64,000 nucleotides of DNA from Pandoraea sputorum (GTDB lineage Bacteria > Pseudomonadota > Gammaproteobacteria > Burkholderiales > Burkholderiaceae). The translations under genes were made by a program, and so were the position numbers. Below, piece by piece: positions 25,688-35,540 of the stretch. The notes under the pieces were generated by a model. The model ran no database searches and had not been told where the DNA came from. It saw only the letters and a program-made list of their open reading frames with translations. The stretch spans positions 124,001 to 188,000 of the forward strand of contig NZ_CP010431.2 of assembly GCF_000814845.2 (NCBI RefSeq). The letters run 5' to 3'. Numbering within the stretch: the first letter of the stretch is position 1; each line of letters begins with the position of its first letter.

Positions 25688-25750
25688 CTGCCGGAATTGG
25701 CAGTTTCAGAGTAAGTCATCAGTGAACCTAACAAGTTGCAAAGTGCAACT
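25688..25750. promoter_or_regulatory. Two inverted repeats upstream of the Spy-like gene
   Basis: A perfect palindrome AGTTGCA-AAG-TGCAACT (25734-25750) and a second, CTGCC-N6-GGCAG (25688-25703), nearer the gene. The position suits a transcription-factor site for an envelope-stress gene; no known box was matched. Confidence 0.4.
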
Positions 25751-25916
25751 GCTGTATTACTCAGCGTTACCAGCGCCCGCGTTTGCAACATTCCGAAACG
25801 ACTCGGCCCGCCGTTGCCGGGGTGGGCAAGGGCGGGCCGTGCTGACGAAACGCGCGACATCGCGCGCTTCGTCCGGTTCCCGAGGGGCGCTTAAGCGCCT
25901 TTCGGTACCTTGCGGA

Positions 25917-26324
25917 TCAGTCCCAGGCGCCGCGACCGCCAGACACGCTGTAACGGCCAGCGCCGAAGAGGATCACGCACAGGCCCATGAACAGATAGAA
26001 GCCTTGCAATTCCAGCGCCCAGCCGCCCGTCTTCGACAGATCGCCCAGTTGGCTCAGGTGAACCAGCGAGAGGGCGACCAGCATGTTGCCCACGACGAGC
26101 AGGCCACCCAGACGGGTAAGTACGCCGAGAATCAGCAGGACAGGGGCGAGGACTTCACCCAGATACGCGCCATAGGCGAGAAACGCTGGCAGACCGTGCG
26201 ATGTGATCATGCCCTCGATAAATCCGACACCGTTGATGACTTTGCTGACGCCGTGAAACAGCAGCAGGATGCCGAGGGTGAGGCGCAAGATCAGTTTGCC
26301 GAGATCGTCTCTGGTGCTCTGCAT
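25917..26324 (-). CDS. DoxX-family membrane protein
   Basis: A 135-residue protein with four hydrophobic segments, typical DoxX/DoxD layout: ILRLTLGILLLFHGVSKV at the first helix and YLGEVLAPVLLILG in the middle. Start ATG 26324 has AAGGAG seven bases upstream; the longer open frame adds 41 unrelated residues. DoxX proteins are inner-membrane proteins linked in some species to redox or thiosulfate metabolism; no role can be read here. It probably has its own transcript. Confidence 0.85.
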   Translation of the reverse strand: MQSTRDDLGKLILRLTLGILLLFHGVSKVINGVGFIEGMITSHGLPAFLAYGAYLGEVLAPVLLILGVLTRLGGLLVVGNMLVALSLVHLSQLGDLSKTGGWALELQGFYLFMGLCVILFGAGRYSVSGGRGAWD

Positions 26325-26703
26325 GGTGAAGGCTCCTTCTTGACTCGCTTGTTCGCGTAAGGGGGCTGACAGACAACGGAGTGGCGCGCCCCCTTCGATA
26401 TCTGCAACGTCGGGACAGGTAGGGCGTGCCGGCCAAATGGGCACCACTGTATCAAAACGTTACGGCGCTGTCTGCGGGTGTCCCAACGATTTCATGGACA
26501 TAGCGAAAGGCGACCCCGTCAGCGCGATTACACGCCGTTACTTTTCGGACTGCCGCGTTACACGACGGTTGTCGGCGGGCGGCCTTCGGGCTTCGTTATT
26601 ACGGTCAAGGACGCAGCAAATCGCCGGCAATTCCGCCGGCAGGCGCGATCCCCCCGTCGAATCTCCGACGAAGCAAAACGCCCTAAAGCATAAGGATTCC
26701 ATC
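26325..26703. other. 379-base intergenic region between the DoxX gene and the repeat-protein gene
   Basis: Divergent promoter region. The only structure seen is a short hairpin GCCGGC-N6-GCCGGC (26623-26640) in front of the plus-strand gene. No gene is supported on either strand. Confidence 0.5.
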
Positions 26704-27291
26704 ATGAACGTCCGTAAAACTCTGATTCTGAGCGCTGTGACCGTGGCTTTCGGTGGCTTGTTCGCCTCGCAGGCGTTCGCCCAGGGCACCGCGACCGAAA
26801 CGGCGCGCGACATCAATCAGCAGCAACGCATCGAGAATGGCCTGAAGAGCGGCCAGTTGACGACCAAGGAAGCGTCGGGTCTCGAGAAGGGCGAAGCGAA
26901 GATCGACAAGATGCAGGCGCATGCCGATCGCACGGGCGACACTGCCGCACAGAAGGCACGCATCGCTAACGCGCAGAACAAGGAAAGCGCGAAGATCGAT
27001 CAGCTCAAGCACAACGACCGGGTAGCGAATCCGACGTCGAAGTCGTCCGAGCGGTTGCAGTCGGACGTGCAGCGTAACGTCAATCAGGAGAAGCGCATTG
27101 CTCAAGGGCAAGCGGCCGGGACGTTGAACAACAAGCAGGTCGGCAGCCTCGAGAAGGGCCAGGCGCATGTGGATGCCGCCGAAGCGCACGCCGCCAAGAA
27201 CGGGCACGTGAGCGCAGGCGAGCAGTCCGGCGTTCAACACCGCGAGAACCATCAGAGCCAGCGTATCCATCAGGACAAGACGAACGGCTAA
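26704..27291 (+). CDS. Secreted protein with an internal duplication, function unknown
   Basis: A 195-residue exported protein. The signal peptide covers residues 1-26 (FASQAFAQG). The mature part is hydrophilic, probably helical, and made of two related halves. The first half has INQQQRIENGLKSGQLT, then EASGLEKGEAKIDKMQ. The second has VNQEKRIAQGQAAGTLN, then QVGSLEKGQAHVDAAE. I do not recognise a characterised family. ATG 26704 has AAGGA upstream and lies far inside a longer open frame. It is a stand-alone gene with a weak terminator behind it. Confidence 0.8.
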   Translation: MNVRKTLILSAVTVAFGGLFASQAFAQGTATETARDINQQQRIENGLKSGQLTTKEASGLEKGEAKIDKMQAHADRTGDTAAQKARIANAQNKESAKIDQLKHNDRVANPTSKSSERLQSDVQRNVNQEKRIAQGQAAGTLNNKQVGSLEKGQAHVDAAEAHAAKNGHVSAGEQSGVQHRENHQSQRIHQDKTNG

Positions 27292-27358
27292 GCGCTCTGC
27301 ATCGGGCGTCCTTCAGTCGTCCTGAAGGCTTCCGAGCCGTTCCGAGTGCCTGCTCTAC

Positions 27359-27391
27359 GCGCCACCCCTTACCGGGTGGCGCGCTTGTTTT
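27359..27391 (+). terminator. Hairpin terminator after the repeat-protein gene
   Basis: GCGCCACCC-N6-GGGTGGCGC followed by GCTTGTTTT, about 68 bases after the stop. Confidence 0.6.
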
Positions 27392-27443
27392 GGGGCTATC
27401 ATCGGCGTCACGAAAACAAGCATGACGATGGAGGATGGACAGG

Positions 27444-27845
27444 ATGGAGCTGGTGCAAGCGCAAAAGATGCTCGAAGAACTCGTCTCGCCGTGGGTGCGG
27501 CAACTGAATCTGCAAATCGAGGCCGTCGGCCCCGATGAAAGCGAGCTACGGTTGCCGTTCGATGCCGCGTTCAAGCACGGTGGCGGCGTGATCTGCGGAC
27601 AGGTGTTCATGGCTGTGGCCGATACCGCGATGGTCGTGGCGTTGTCCGCCGCGCTCGGTGGCTTCCAGCCGATGACGACGGTGACGCTCAATACGCAGTT
27701 CATGCGTCCCGTCACGGATGGAGATCTGCGTGTGATCGCGCGGATTCTGCGTCGCGGCAAGAATCTGGTGTTCGGCGAGATCGAGATTTTCGACGCGTCC
27801 GGCAAGATGGCCGTGCACGCAACGACCACCTACGCGCTGCTGTGA
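27444..27845 (+). CDS. PaaI-family hotdog thioesterase
   Basis: A 133-residue hotdog-fold acyl-CoA thioesterase. The family motif is seen in KHGGGVICGQVFMAVADTAM, followed by MTTVTLNTQFMRPVTDGDL. GGAGG lies nine bases before ATG 27444 and touches the other in-frame ATG at 27435, so 27444 is preferred. The patatin gene follows after 44 bases and is probably co-transcribed. The acyl substrate is unknown. Confidence 0.85.
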   Translation: MELVQAQKMLEELVSPWVRQLNLQIEAVGPDESELRLPFDAAFKHGGGVICGQVFMAVADTAMVVALSAALGGFQPMTTVTLNTQFMRPVTDGDLRVIARILRRGKNLVFGEIEIFDASGKMAVHATTTYALL

Positions 27846-27889
27846 CGAATTGATGGCGGCGCCGCAAGGCCGCTTCAGAGGAGACCTCG

Positions 27890-28735
27890 ATGTTCGATCA
27901 GATCGTCTTTGCCGGCGGCGGCAACCGCTGCTGGTGGCAGGCCGGATTCTGGGAGCGCGTCTCGCGCGACGTGCCGCTGCGTCCGCGTGTCATCACAGGC
28001 ATTTCGGCCGGTGCGGCCACGGCGTGCATGCTGCATATGCGGGCGTCGGACTGGGTGATGGATTACTACCGGCAGGTGCTCGCGGGCAATCGCAAGAACG
28101 CCTATTGGGGCAACCTCCTGCGACGCGAGCGGGTGTTCCCGCATTACCGAATTTATCGTCAGGCATTGCTCGACATTTACGAGGGTCAACTCGACAAGCT
28201 CGCCGCCGGACCGGAAATTCGCGTGGGCGTGTCGCACATCCCTCGCTGGCTGGGACCGCGCAGCGCGACGGCGGCCGGACTCGTGGCGTACAACATCGAC
28301 AAACATTGGCGGCGCACGCTGCATCCGACGCTCGCCCGCAGTCTCGGTTTTCGTCCGGAATTCGTGCGGGCGCAGGACTGCCGCACGACGGAGGAATTGG
28401 CGGATCTGATGCTGCAATCGTCGTGCACGCCGCCGTTCACGCCGATTCTGCGACGTGGCGGCCGGGCGGTGCTCGATGGAGGGATGGTCGATAACGTCCC
28501 CGTCGATGCGCTCGATGCGACGCCCGGGCAAGTGCTGGTGATGGTGACGCGGCGGTATCCGCGTCCGCAGATCTTTACGCAGCATCATGGTGGTCAGGAC
28601 CGGCTGTACGTGCAGCCGTCCGAGCCGGTGCCGATTTCAAGCTGGGATTACACGCGCCCCGAGAACATGGCGCCGGCGTTCGCGCTGGGCCGCAAGGACG
28701 GTGAGACCTTCCTGCGGCATCTGGCGTCGATGTAA
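27890..28735 (+). CDS. Patatin-like phospholipase
   Basis: A 281-residue cytoplasmic-looking patatin. The glycine-rich oxyanion start VFAGGGNRCWW is at 6-16, the nucleophile elbow GISAGA near residue 42 holds the catalytic Ser, and LDGGMVDNVP near residue 201 holds the catalytic Asp. It therefore looks active as a lipid acyl hydrolase. No signal peptide is seen. AGAGGAG lies ahead of the ATG, and the spacing suggests an operon with the thioesterase. Confidence 0.87.
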   Translation: MFDQIVFAGGGNRCWWQAGFWERVSRDVPLRPRVITGISAGAATACMLHMRASDWVMDYYRQVLAGNRKNAYWGNLLRRERVFPHYRIYRQALLDIYEGQLDKLAAGPEIRVGVSHIPRWLGPRSATAAGLVAYNIDKHWRRTLHPTLARSLGFRPEFVRAQDCRTTEELADLMLQSSCTPPFTPILRRGGRAVLDGGMVDNVPVDALDATPGQVLVMVTRRYPRPQIFTQHHGGQDRLYVQPSEPVPISSWDYTRPENMAPAFALGRKDGETFLRHLASM

Positions 28736-28819
28736 CTGCGAGCCGGACAGCGGGGTGGTTGCGCCGACGTTGCGTCGGCGCTGCATCGATGTCGTGAGGC
28801 AGGAGTGGGCGGTCGGAGG

Positions 28820-29830
28820 TTAGCGTCCGAAGCCGAGCAGAGCCGCCGGATTCGCGACGTGCGAACGATCGCCGTTCAGGAAGTTGACGATGTTCTCGAA
28901 CGCGACGCGGAAGTACAACTCGTAGCTCTCGCGCTCGACGTAGCCGATGTGCGGCGTGCACACACAGTTCTCCAGACGCAGCAGCGGATTGCCTTGCAGA
29001 ATCGGCTCGCTTTCGAAGACGTCGATGGCGGCCATGCCGGGGCGTGCGCGGTTCAGCGCGGTGATGAGGGCGTTCTCTTCCACCAGTTCGGCGCGGCTCG
29101 TGTTCACGAACAACGCCGTGGGCTTCATCTGCAAGAGGTCTTCGAGTTTCACGACATGACGCGTTTCGTCGTTCAGACGCAGATGAAGCGAGAGCACATC
29201 GCTTTGCGTGAAGAGCTCTTCCTTGCTGTTCGCCACACGCAGGCCGTCGGCGGCCGCTGCTTCGCGCGAACCTTCGCGTCCCCACACCATCACTTCCATC
29301 CCGAACGCCTTGCCGTAGCCGGCGACGAGGCGGCCGATCTTGCCGTAGCCCCAGAGGCCGAGCGTCTGGCCGCGCAGCACCTGACCCAACCCGAAATTCG
29401 GTGGCATGCTCGATGACTTCAGGCCCGACTGCTGCCAGGCGCCATGCTTGAGGCTGGAGACGTACTGGGGAATGCGGCGTTGGGCCGCCATGATCAGCGC
29501 CCAGGTGAGTTCGGCGGGCGCGATGGGGGAGCCGACGCCTTCGAGCACGGCCACGCCGCGGGCGGTACAGGCGTCGATATCGATGTGATTGCCGGCGCGA
29601 CCGGTCTGGCTGATGACACGAAGGCGCGGCAGCTTGTCGATGAGTTGCGCCGTGATCGCGGTGCGCTCGCGAATCAGAACGAGCACCTCGGCTTCTCCGA
29701 CCCGGGCCGCAAGCTGCCCGACACCTTTTACCGTGTTGTTGAAGACCTTGACGTCGTGTCCGGCCAGAAGGGAGAAGGAATCGAGCTTGCGAACAGCGTC
29801 CTGGTAGTCGTCGAGAATGGCAATTTTCAT
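28820..29830 (-). CDS. D-2-hydroxyacid dehydrogenase family protein
   Basis: A 336-residue NAD(P)-dependent 2-hydroxyacid dehydrogenase. The nucleotide-binding loop is GLWGYGKIGRLVAGYG. The catalytic triad is visible as Arg in NTSRAELV, Glu in DVFESEP and His in TPHIGY. The closest named relatives by eye are the D-3-phosphoglycerate/glyoxylate reductase group; the substrate is not determinable. ATG 29830 (MKIAILDDYQDA) is the family start; the frame is open 91 codons further, over the promoter region. It is divergent from pckG. Confidence 0.9.
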   Translation of the reverse strand: MKIAILDDYQDAVRKLDSFSLLAGHDVKVFNNTVKGVGQLAARVGEAEVLVLIRERTAITAQLIDKLPRLRVISQTGRAGNHIDIDACTARGVAVLEGVGSPIAPAELTWALIMAAQRRIPQYVSSLKHGAWQQSGLKSSSMPPNFGLGQVLRGQTLGLWGYGKIGRLVAGYGKAFGMEVMVWGREGSREAAAADGLRVANSKEELFTQSDVLSLHLRLNDETRHVVKLEDLLQMKPTALFVNTSRAELVEENALITALNRARPGMAAIDVFESEPILQGNPLLRLENCVCTPHIGYVERESYELYFRVAFENIVNFLNGDRSHVANPAALLGFGR

Positions 29831-30282
29831 GGCAAAGCGTAATCTAATCGACGCAGAACGATGACGTTCTGCGCAGACGGAACAATTGTTGGAGCCCGCC
29901 CACACGGACAGGCATGCTTGTTCTTGACGTGGTCGGCGCGGGAAGGGGCGACCCCCCGCTACCTTGTTGCGATGCAGCATCGACGCAATTTTTGCGGTGG
30001 TATGCTGACGCCTCGTTTTGCATAGTATGGCAGGTGTCCTGGCAACCATGGCGAAACCGCCTAAACACGATGGCAAAAAGTCGAACCCACCCCGCCAATG
30101 CATGTCGGACCTGGTGAGTGAGACGCCAACTGTGACGTCCTTCCGGTATCCCCAACCGGATGGACCGCCCGGTCACGCAGGGCGCCTGCACGGTGCTCTT
30201 ATATAAGGACGACCGGTGCTCGCACCCACCGGCGCTTCAACGTCTGCTTCGATTTCCCCGACTCTGCATGGAGACAACCCCC
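29831..30282. other. 452-base divergent intergenic region upstream of pckG
   Basis: Contains promoters for the dehydrogenase and pckG. Visible structures in front of pckG are TCCGGT-N7-ACCGGA (30142-30160), a CTTATATAAG palindrome that could serve as a -10 region, and CCGGTG-N8-CACCGG (30213-30232). No gene is supported. Confidence 0.5.
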
Positions 30283-32169
<1,887 letters not shown>

Positions 32170-32254
32170 GGGTGGCGATGATGGGTGCATCGCGAGCGGC
32201 GCTAACATCGTCAGCGTCACGATAGCGTTGCTGTCATCCCGAGTCCGCAGCACG

Positions 32255-32288
32255 ATCCCGCCGAGGGAAACTTCGGCGGGATTTTTTA
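32255..32288 (+). terminator. Rho-independent terminator of pckG
   Basis: ATCCCGCCGA / TCGGCGGGAT stem with an 8-base loop, followed by TTTTTATT. Confidence 0.85.
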
Positions 32289-32369
32289 TTGCCTTGTGAT
32301 CCTTCCGAAAGCTGCGCAAGTCAACGTGCTGGCCGGTTTTCGAAAGTCCTCCGGTGCTAGCATTTATCT

Positions 32370-32404
32370 CGTCATCCGAATGTTTGATCTGGATGACGAT
32401 TTTT
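32370..32404. promoter_or_regulatory. Inverted repeat in the leader of the toxin-antitoxin pair
   Basis: CGTCATCC-N13-GGATGACG (32370-32398) followed by ATTTTT, ending 25 bases before the antitoxin start. It may be the operator for the antitoxin/toxin complex, or a hairpin that damps read-through into the pair. Confidence 0.45.
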
Positions 32405-32428
32405 GGTTATGAACTGAAGGAGAGGCTT

Positions 32429-32635
32429 ATGCACATGATGCTGATTGAAGGTATCGACGAGCAACTGATGCGGTCGATTGAGTCGAGAGCTGCCGAGGGT
32501 GGCAGAACGCCGGAAGAGGAAGTTCTGATGATTTTGGATCGTATGGCGAGGGTGCCGAGATTCCGGTCGTTGGGAGAAGCGCTGCGAGCCATGCCGAATG
32601 TCGGTCTCGATAGCGACTTCGAGCGGATCAACTAA
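32429..32635 (+). CDS. FitA-like antitoxin of a PIN toxin pair
   Basis: A 68-residue small acidic protein. The N-terminal part (LIEGIDEQLMRSIESRAAEGGRTPEEEV) has the ribbon-helix-helix pattern of FitA/Arc-type antitoxins, and the C-terminus is the likely toxin-binding tail. AAGGAG lies well placed before ATG 32429; the upstream extension of the frame lacks coding character. The toxin gene begins 14 bases after its stop. Antitoxin plus toxin usually repress their own promoter. Confidence 0.8.
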   Translation: MHMMLIEGIDEQLMRSIESRAAEGGRTPEEEVLMILDRMARVPRFRSLGEALRAMPNVGLDSDFERIN

Positions 32636-32649
32636 GTGCCGAATGCCTC

Positions 32650-33069
32650 ATGTACTTACTGGATACCAACGTCATTAGCGAAAGCCGAAAGAGGGGAGGC
32701 GGCGATGAAGGGGTTCAGCGCTTCATGCGAATGACCGATCGGCGTAAGGCACCTCGCTTTCTATCCGTCATTACGATGGGCGAGCTGCAACGTGGGGTTA
32801 AGGTGCTCCGGCACAGAAACGATGTTCGACAGGCATCGCTAATCGAGTCTTGGTTGGCCCAACTAAGACTCGATTACGCCAACGACATACTGCCGGTCGA
32901 TCAGGAGATCTGCAACGTTTGGGCACGCATGCGCGTGCCCAACGCAGCGCACCCAATCGATAAATTGATTGCGGCCACAGCGTTGGTGCACAAGTTGATC
33001 GTCGTCACACGCAACGTCAAAGATTTTTCCAACACAGGTGTGGAGGTGTACAACCCGTTTCAGCCATAG
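32650..33069 (+). CDS. vapC: PIN-domain ribonuclease toxin (VapC/FitB type)
   Basis: A 139-residue PIN domain. The acidic metal-binding residues are in place: Asp5 (LLDTNVISE), Glu45 (TMGELQRG), Asp104 (HPIDKLIAA) and Asp125 (NVKDF). The toxin should cleave RNA in the cytoplasm and be neutralised by the preceding antitoxin. Base composition is visibly lower in GC than the flanking genes (codons with A/T third bases are common), a sign of acquisition. It is convergent with the response-regulator gene. Confidence 0.88.
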   Translation: MYLLDTNVISESRKRGGGDEGVQRFMRMTDRRKAPRFLSVITMGELQRGVKVLRHRNDVRQASLIESWLAQLRLDYANDILPVDQEICNVWARMRVPNAAHPIDKLIAATALVHKLIVVTRNVKDFSNTGVEVYNPFQP

Positions 33070-33092
33070 CGTGGCGGCCAGGCACCCCCGAT

Positions 33093-33725
33093 TTACAGCC
33101 GATTCTCTACCGCAAACTTGATCAACTCCGCTTGCCCTTCGATGCCGAGCTTGCGCTTGATGTTGAGGCGATGGGTCTCTACGGTGCGTACGGAAAGATC
33201 CATTTCCGTGGCGATCTGCTTGTTCGCGAGGCCATGTGCAATGCGTGTGAGAATTTCCCGTTCGCGCGGCGTGAGCGAATCGATGGGGGCGTGCGAGGTG
33301 GAGGCCTGCACGACGCGCGCCGCAATCGCTGCGCTGTAGTAAGCATCGCCGCGTGCCACACGTTCGATGGCCGTCACGATCTCGTGTGCGGGCGCATCCT
33401 TGAGCACGTAGCCGCGCGCACCGGCGCGCACCGCCTGACGCACATACTCGGCGTTGTCGTGCATCGAGAGAATCAGCACGGCGATATGCGGAAATTGCTC
33501 CCGAAACTGCGCCGTCAGCTCGATGCCGTTCGTGCCGCGCATGCTGATGTCCATCAGGGCGAGATCGGGTGATGCCGTCTTCGCGCGGGTCAGGGCTTCC
33601 TGCGCGTTGCCCGCTTCGCCAACGACCTGCAGGTTGGGTGCCGCGTCGAATCGCGCGCGCAGGCCGTCGCGCACTAGCGGGTGGTCGTCGATCAACAGGA
33701 GTCGGATGGGATGAGCTTGCATCAT
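33093..33725 (-). CDS. NarL/LuxR-family response regulator
   Basis: A 210-residue regulator: a receiver domain (residues 7-120, phospho-acceptor Asp59 in LMDISM, Lys near 109 in YVLKDAPA) and a LuxR-type HTH (about 143-205, LTPREREILTRIAHGLANKQIA). Its ATG overlaps the kinase stop (ATGATG/TGA), so translation is coupled. With the Cache-domain kinase it forms a two-component system divergent from cstA. This recalls BtsS/BtsR control of the CstA-family pyruvate transporter BtsT in E. coli, although the regulators there belong to another family. Control of cstA is inferred. Confidence 0.92.
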   Translation of the reverse strand: MMQAHPIRLLLIDDHPLVRDGLRARFDAAPNLQVVGEAGNAQEALTRAKTASPDLALMDISMRGTNGIELTAQFREQFPHIAVLILSMHDNAEYVRQAVRAGARGYVLKDAPAHEIVTAIERVARGDAYYSAAIAARVVQASTSHAPIDSLTPREREILTRIAHGLANKQIATEMDLSVRTVETHRLNIKRKLGIEGQAELIKFAVENRL

Positions 33726-35110
33726 TTGCGAGGGGTTGCGCGAAGTGCCGCTTTCACGGCGGCCGGCGTGAGCGGGACCCACGCGCTGATCGTCGTGAGG
33801 CCGGGCCAGGATTGAATGCCAAGGGCGCCGCCTACAGCGTCGAGCCGTTCGCGCATATTGCGCAGGCCGATGCCGTGACGAGGATCGTGATGCACGTCGG
33901 TGACGTCGAAACCGCGTCCATCGTCGGCAATCGACAGATGAATGCCGTCGGATTTGAAGATGAGCAAAATCGATACGCGCGACGCATTCGCGTGACGCTC
34001 GATGTTCGTCAGCGCTTCCTGTGCGATTCGGTAGAGCATCGTCTTGATGTTGTCGTCGAGCGTCGGCGCGTCACCCTCGACGTTCATTTCCACGGGAAGC
34101 CCCGCGTGCGAGCCGAACTCACGGGCAAGTTGCTCAATCGCGGCCGCGAGTCCCAGATCGTCGAGCATTGCGGGACGCAGCGCTTGCGAAATGCGCCGGA
34201 CTTCGCCAAGCGTGCCGTTCAGCCGTTCGATGGCCACGCCGAGTGTGGCGCTGGCGGCTGCAGGCGATCCCGGCAGGCGCATCGACGCCGATTCGAGCAG
34301 TAGCTTGACCGAGACGAGCAACTGACTGATGCCGTCGTGCAACTCGCGCGAAATGCGCGAACGCTCCAGCTCCTGCGACTCAACCACCTGACGGGCGAGT
34401 TGCCGCAGCTTGGCATCGGCGGTCTTGAGTTCGGTGATGTTCACCACCAGGCCGCACAGACCAACGATGGCGAGACACGACGATGCGATCAGCGTGATCC
34501 AGATCAGCGTGCGGTCGATGTTCGCCTGTGCGCGATCGTCGGATTCGCGCAAGGTGGCTTCGACGTCGTCGAGGTAAATACCCGTGCCGATCATCCAGTT
34601 CCAGCGCGGCAGGGCAATAACGTAGCCGAGCTTCGGTGTCATTTGCTGCTGGCGAGACGGTTTCTCCCACGCGTATTGAACGTAACCCCCACCTGCACGG
34701 GCGGCCGCGATGAGACGCTGGATCGTGGGCGCACCGGACTCGTCTTTGAGCGACCAGAGATTGTGGCCGACGAGTTCCGGCTGACGCGGATGCATCAGGC
34801 TGCGGCCCTGGAGGTCGTAGACGAAGAAGTAGCCGTCCTGGCCGAATTCCATGCGGGCGAGCGTGGCAAGGGCGGCTTCACGCGCTGCCGGGGTATCCGG
34901 GCCGTCATAGAGCGGCTCGATGGCGTTGCGCGCGAGCCCCACGTAATGCAGCAGCTCGGCCCGCTTGTTGGCCAGCGATGTGGTTTGTACGGCCTCGTGC
35001 TGCGCGCGCGATAGCTCAATACCCTGGTGTCGCACGGCAAGCGCGATGGCGACCATCGCCAACGCAACCGGCAGCAGCGACAGGACGAAAAATTTCTGTC
35101 GGAGATTCAT
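33722..35110 (-). CDS. Cache-domain sensor histidine kinase
   Basis: A 462-residue membrane kinase. The first transmembrane helix is at 8-27. A periplasmic single Cache (sCache_2-like) sensor follows (about 35-195, with the GQDGYFFVYDLQGRSLMHP and WNWMIGTGIYLDDV blocks), then a second helix (about 202-224). The HisKA_3 dimerisation helix has the phospho-acceptor His258 (SRELHDG), and a HATPase domain completes it (NIERHANAS, DDGRGFD, GIGLRNMRERL). Cache sensors of this type often bind small carboxylates; together with cstA this suggests pyruvate or a similar acid, an inference. It is co-translated with the NarL-type regulator. Confidence 0.92.
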   Translation of the reverse strand: MNLRQKFFVLSLLPVALAMVAIALAVRHQGIELSRAQHEAVQTTSLANKRAELLHYVGLARNAIEPLYDGPDTPAAREAALATLARMEFGQDGYFFVYDLQGRSLMHPRQPELVGHNLWSLKDESGAPTIQRLIAAARAGGGYVQYAWEKPSRQQQMTPKLGYVIALPRWNWMIGTGIYLDDVEATLRESDDRAQANIDRTLIWITLIASSCLAIVGLCGLVVNITELKTADAKLRQLARQVVESQELERSRISRELHDGISQLLVSVKLLLESASMRLPGSPAAASATLGVAIERLNGTLGEVRRISQALRPAMLDDLGLAAAIEQLAREFGSHAGLPVEMNVEGDAPTLDDNIKTMLYRIAQEALTNIERHANASRVSILLIFKSDGIHLSIADDGRGFDVTDVHHDPRHGIGLRNMRERLDAVGGALGIQSWPGLTTISAWVPLTPAAVKAALRATPRK

Positions 35111-35446
35111 GGCATTCGATAAGCCTGCAATGCCGCGACCGCTGGTTTCAAGGGTGCGCGCTACGTATTAGCACGTAGCGAACCTGCGTAGTTCCGCGCT
35201 TGTGGCGCGTCGGGCAAACGCCAATACTACACGCCGAATCGTGGCCGGGGCTGCCGAGTGTAACTCGCAAGTCCGTTCCCGGTGTTGGCAAAGTGCCTGG
35301 CAGGCGCGCATGCGTGCATGCGCGGACCGGGCCGATGGTCACAAGTGATGGTCACAAGCTTCGCCATCGGCCTTCGTTGTCGTTACCCCCCCACAGAGGG
35401 GCGCGCCAGCGAGCCGCAAGCGAAAGCGCTCCACGCTGCGATTCGG

Positions 35447-35463
35447 GACACCGACACGGTGTC
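35447..35463. promoter_or_regulatory. Perfect inverted repeat upstream of cstA
   Basis: GACACCG-ACA-CGGTGTC, 78 bases before the cstA start. It is a candidate binding site for the neighbouring NarL-type regulator. Confidence 0.5.
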
Positions 35464-35475
35464 ACACCAAGAGGC

Positions 35476-35502
35476 GGGACAGTGTCGCAACGGCACCGTC
35501 CC
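35476..35502. promoter_or_regulatory. Second inverted repeat in the cstA leader
   Basis: GGGACAGTGTCG-CAA-CGGCACCGTCCC arms pair at 10 of 12 positions. The element shares its GGGACA start with the repeat at 35446-35463. It sits about 40 bases before the start codon, so it could be an operator or an mRNA hairpin. Confidence 0.45.
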
Positions 35503-35540
35503 GGGTTGCTGCCTTAAGCAGGCAGTTCCGAGGAGAGACA

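Larger units (their letters stand above)
35111..35540. other. 430-base divergent region between the sensor kinase and cstA
   Basis: Regulatory region for both units. It holds two strong inverted repeats near cstA (separate entries). The part next to the kinase shows no clear feature. Confidence 0.6.
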
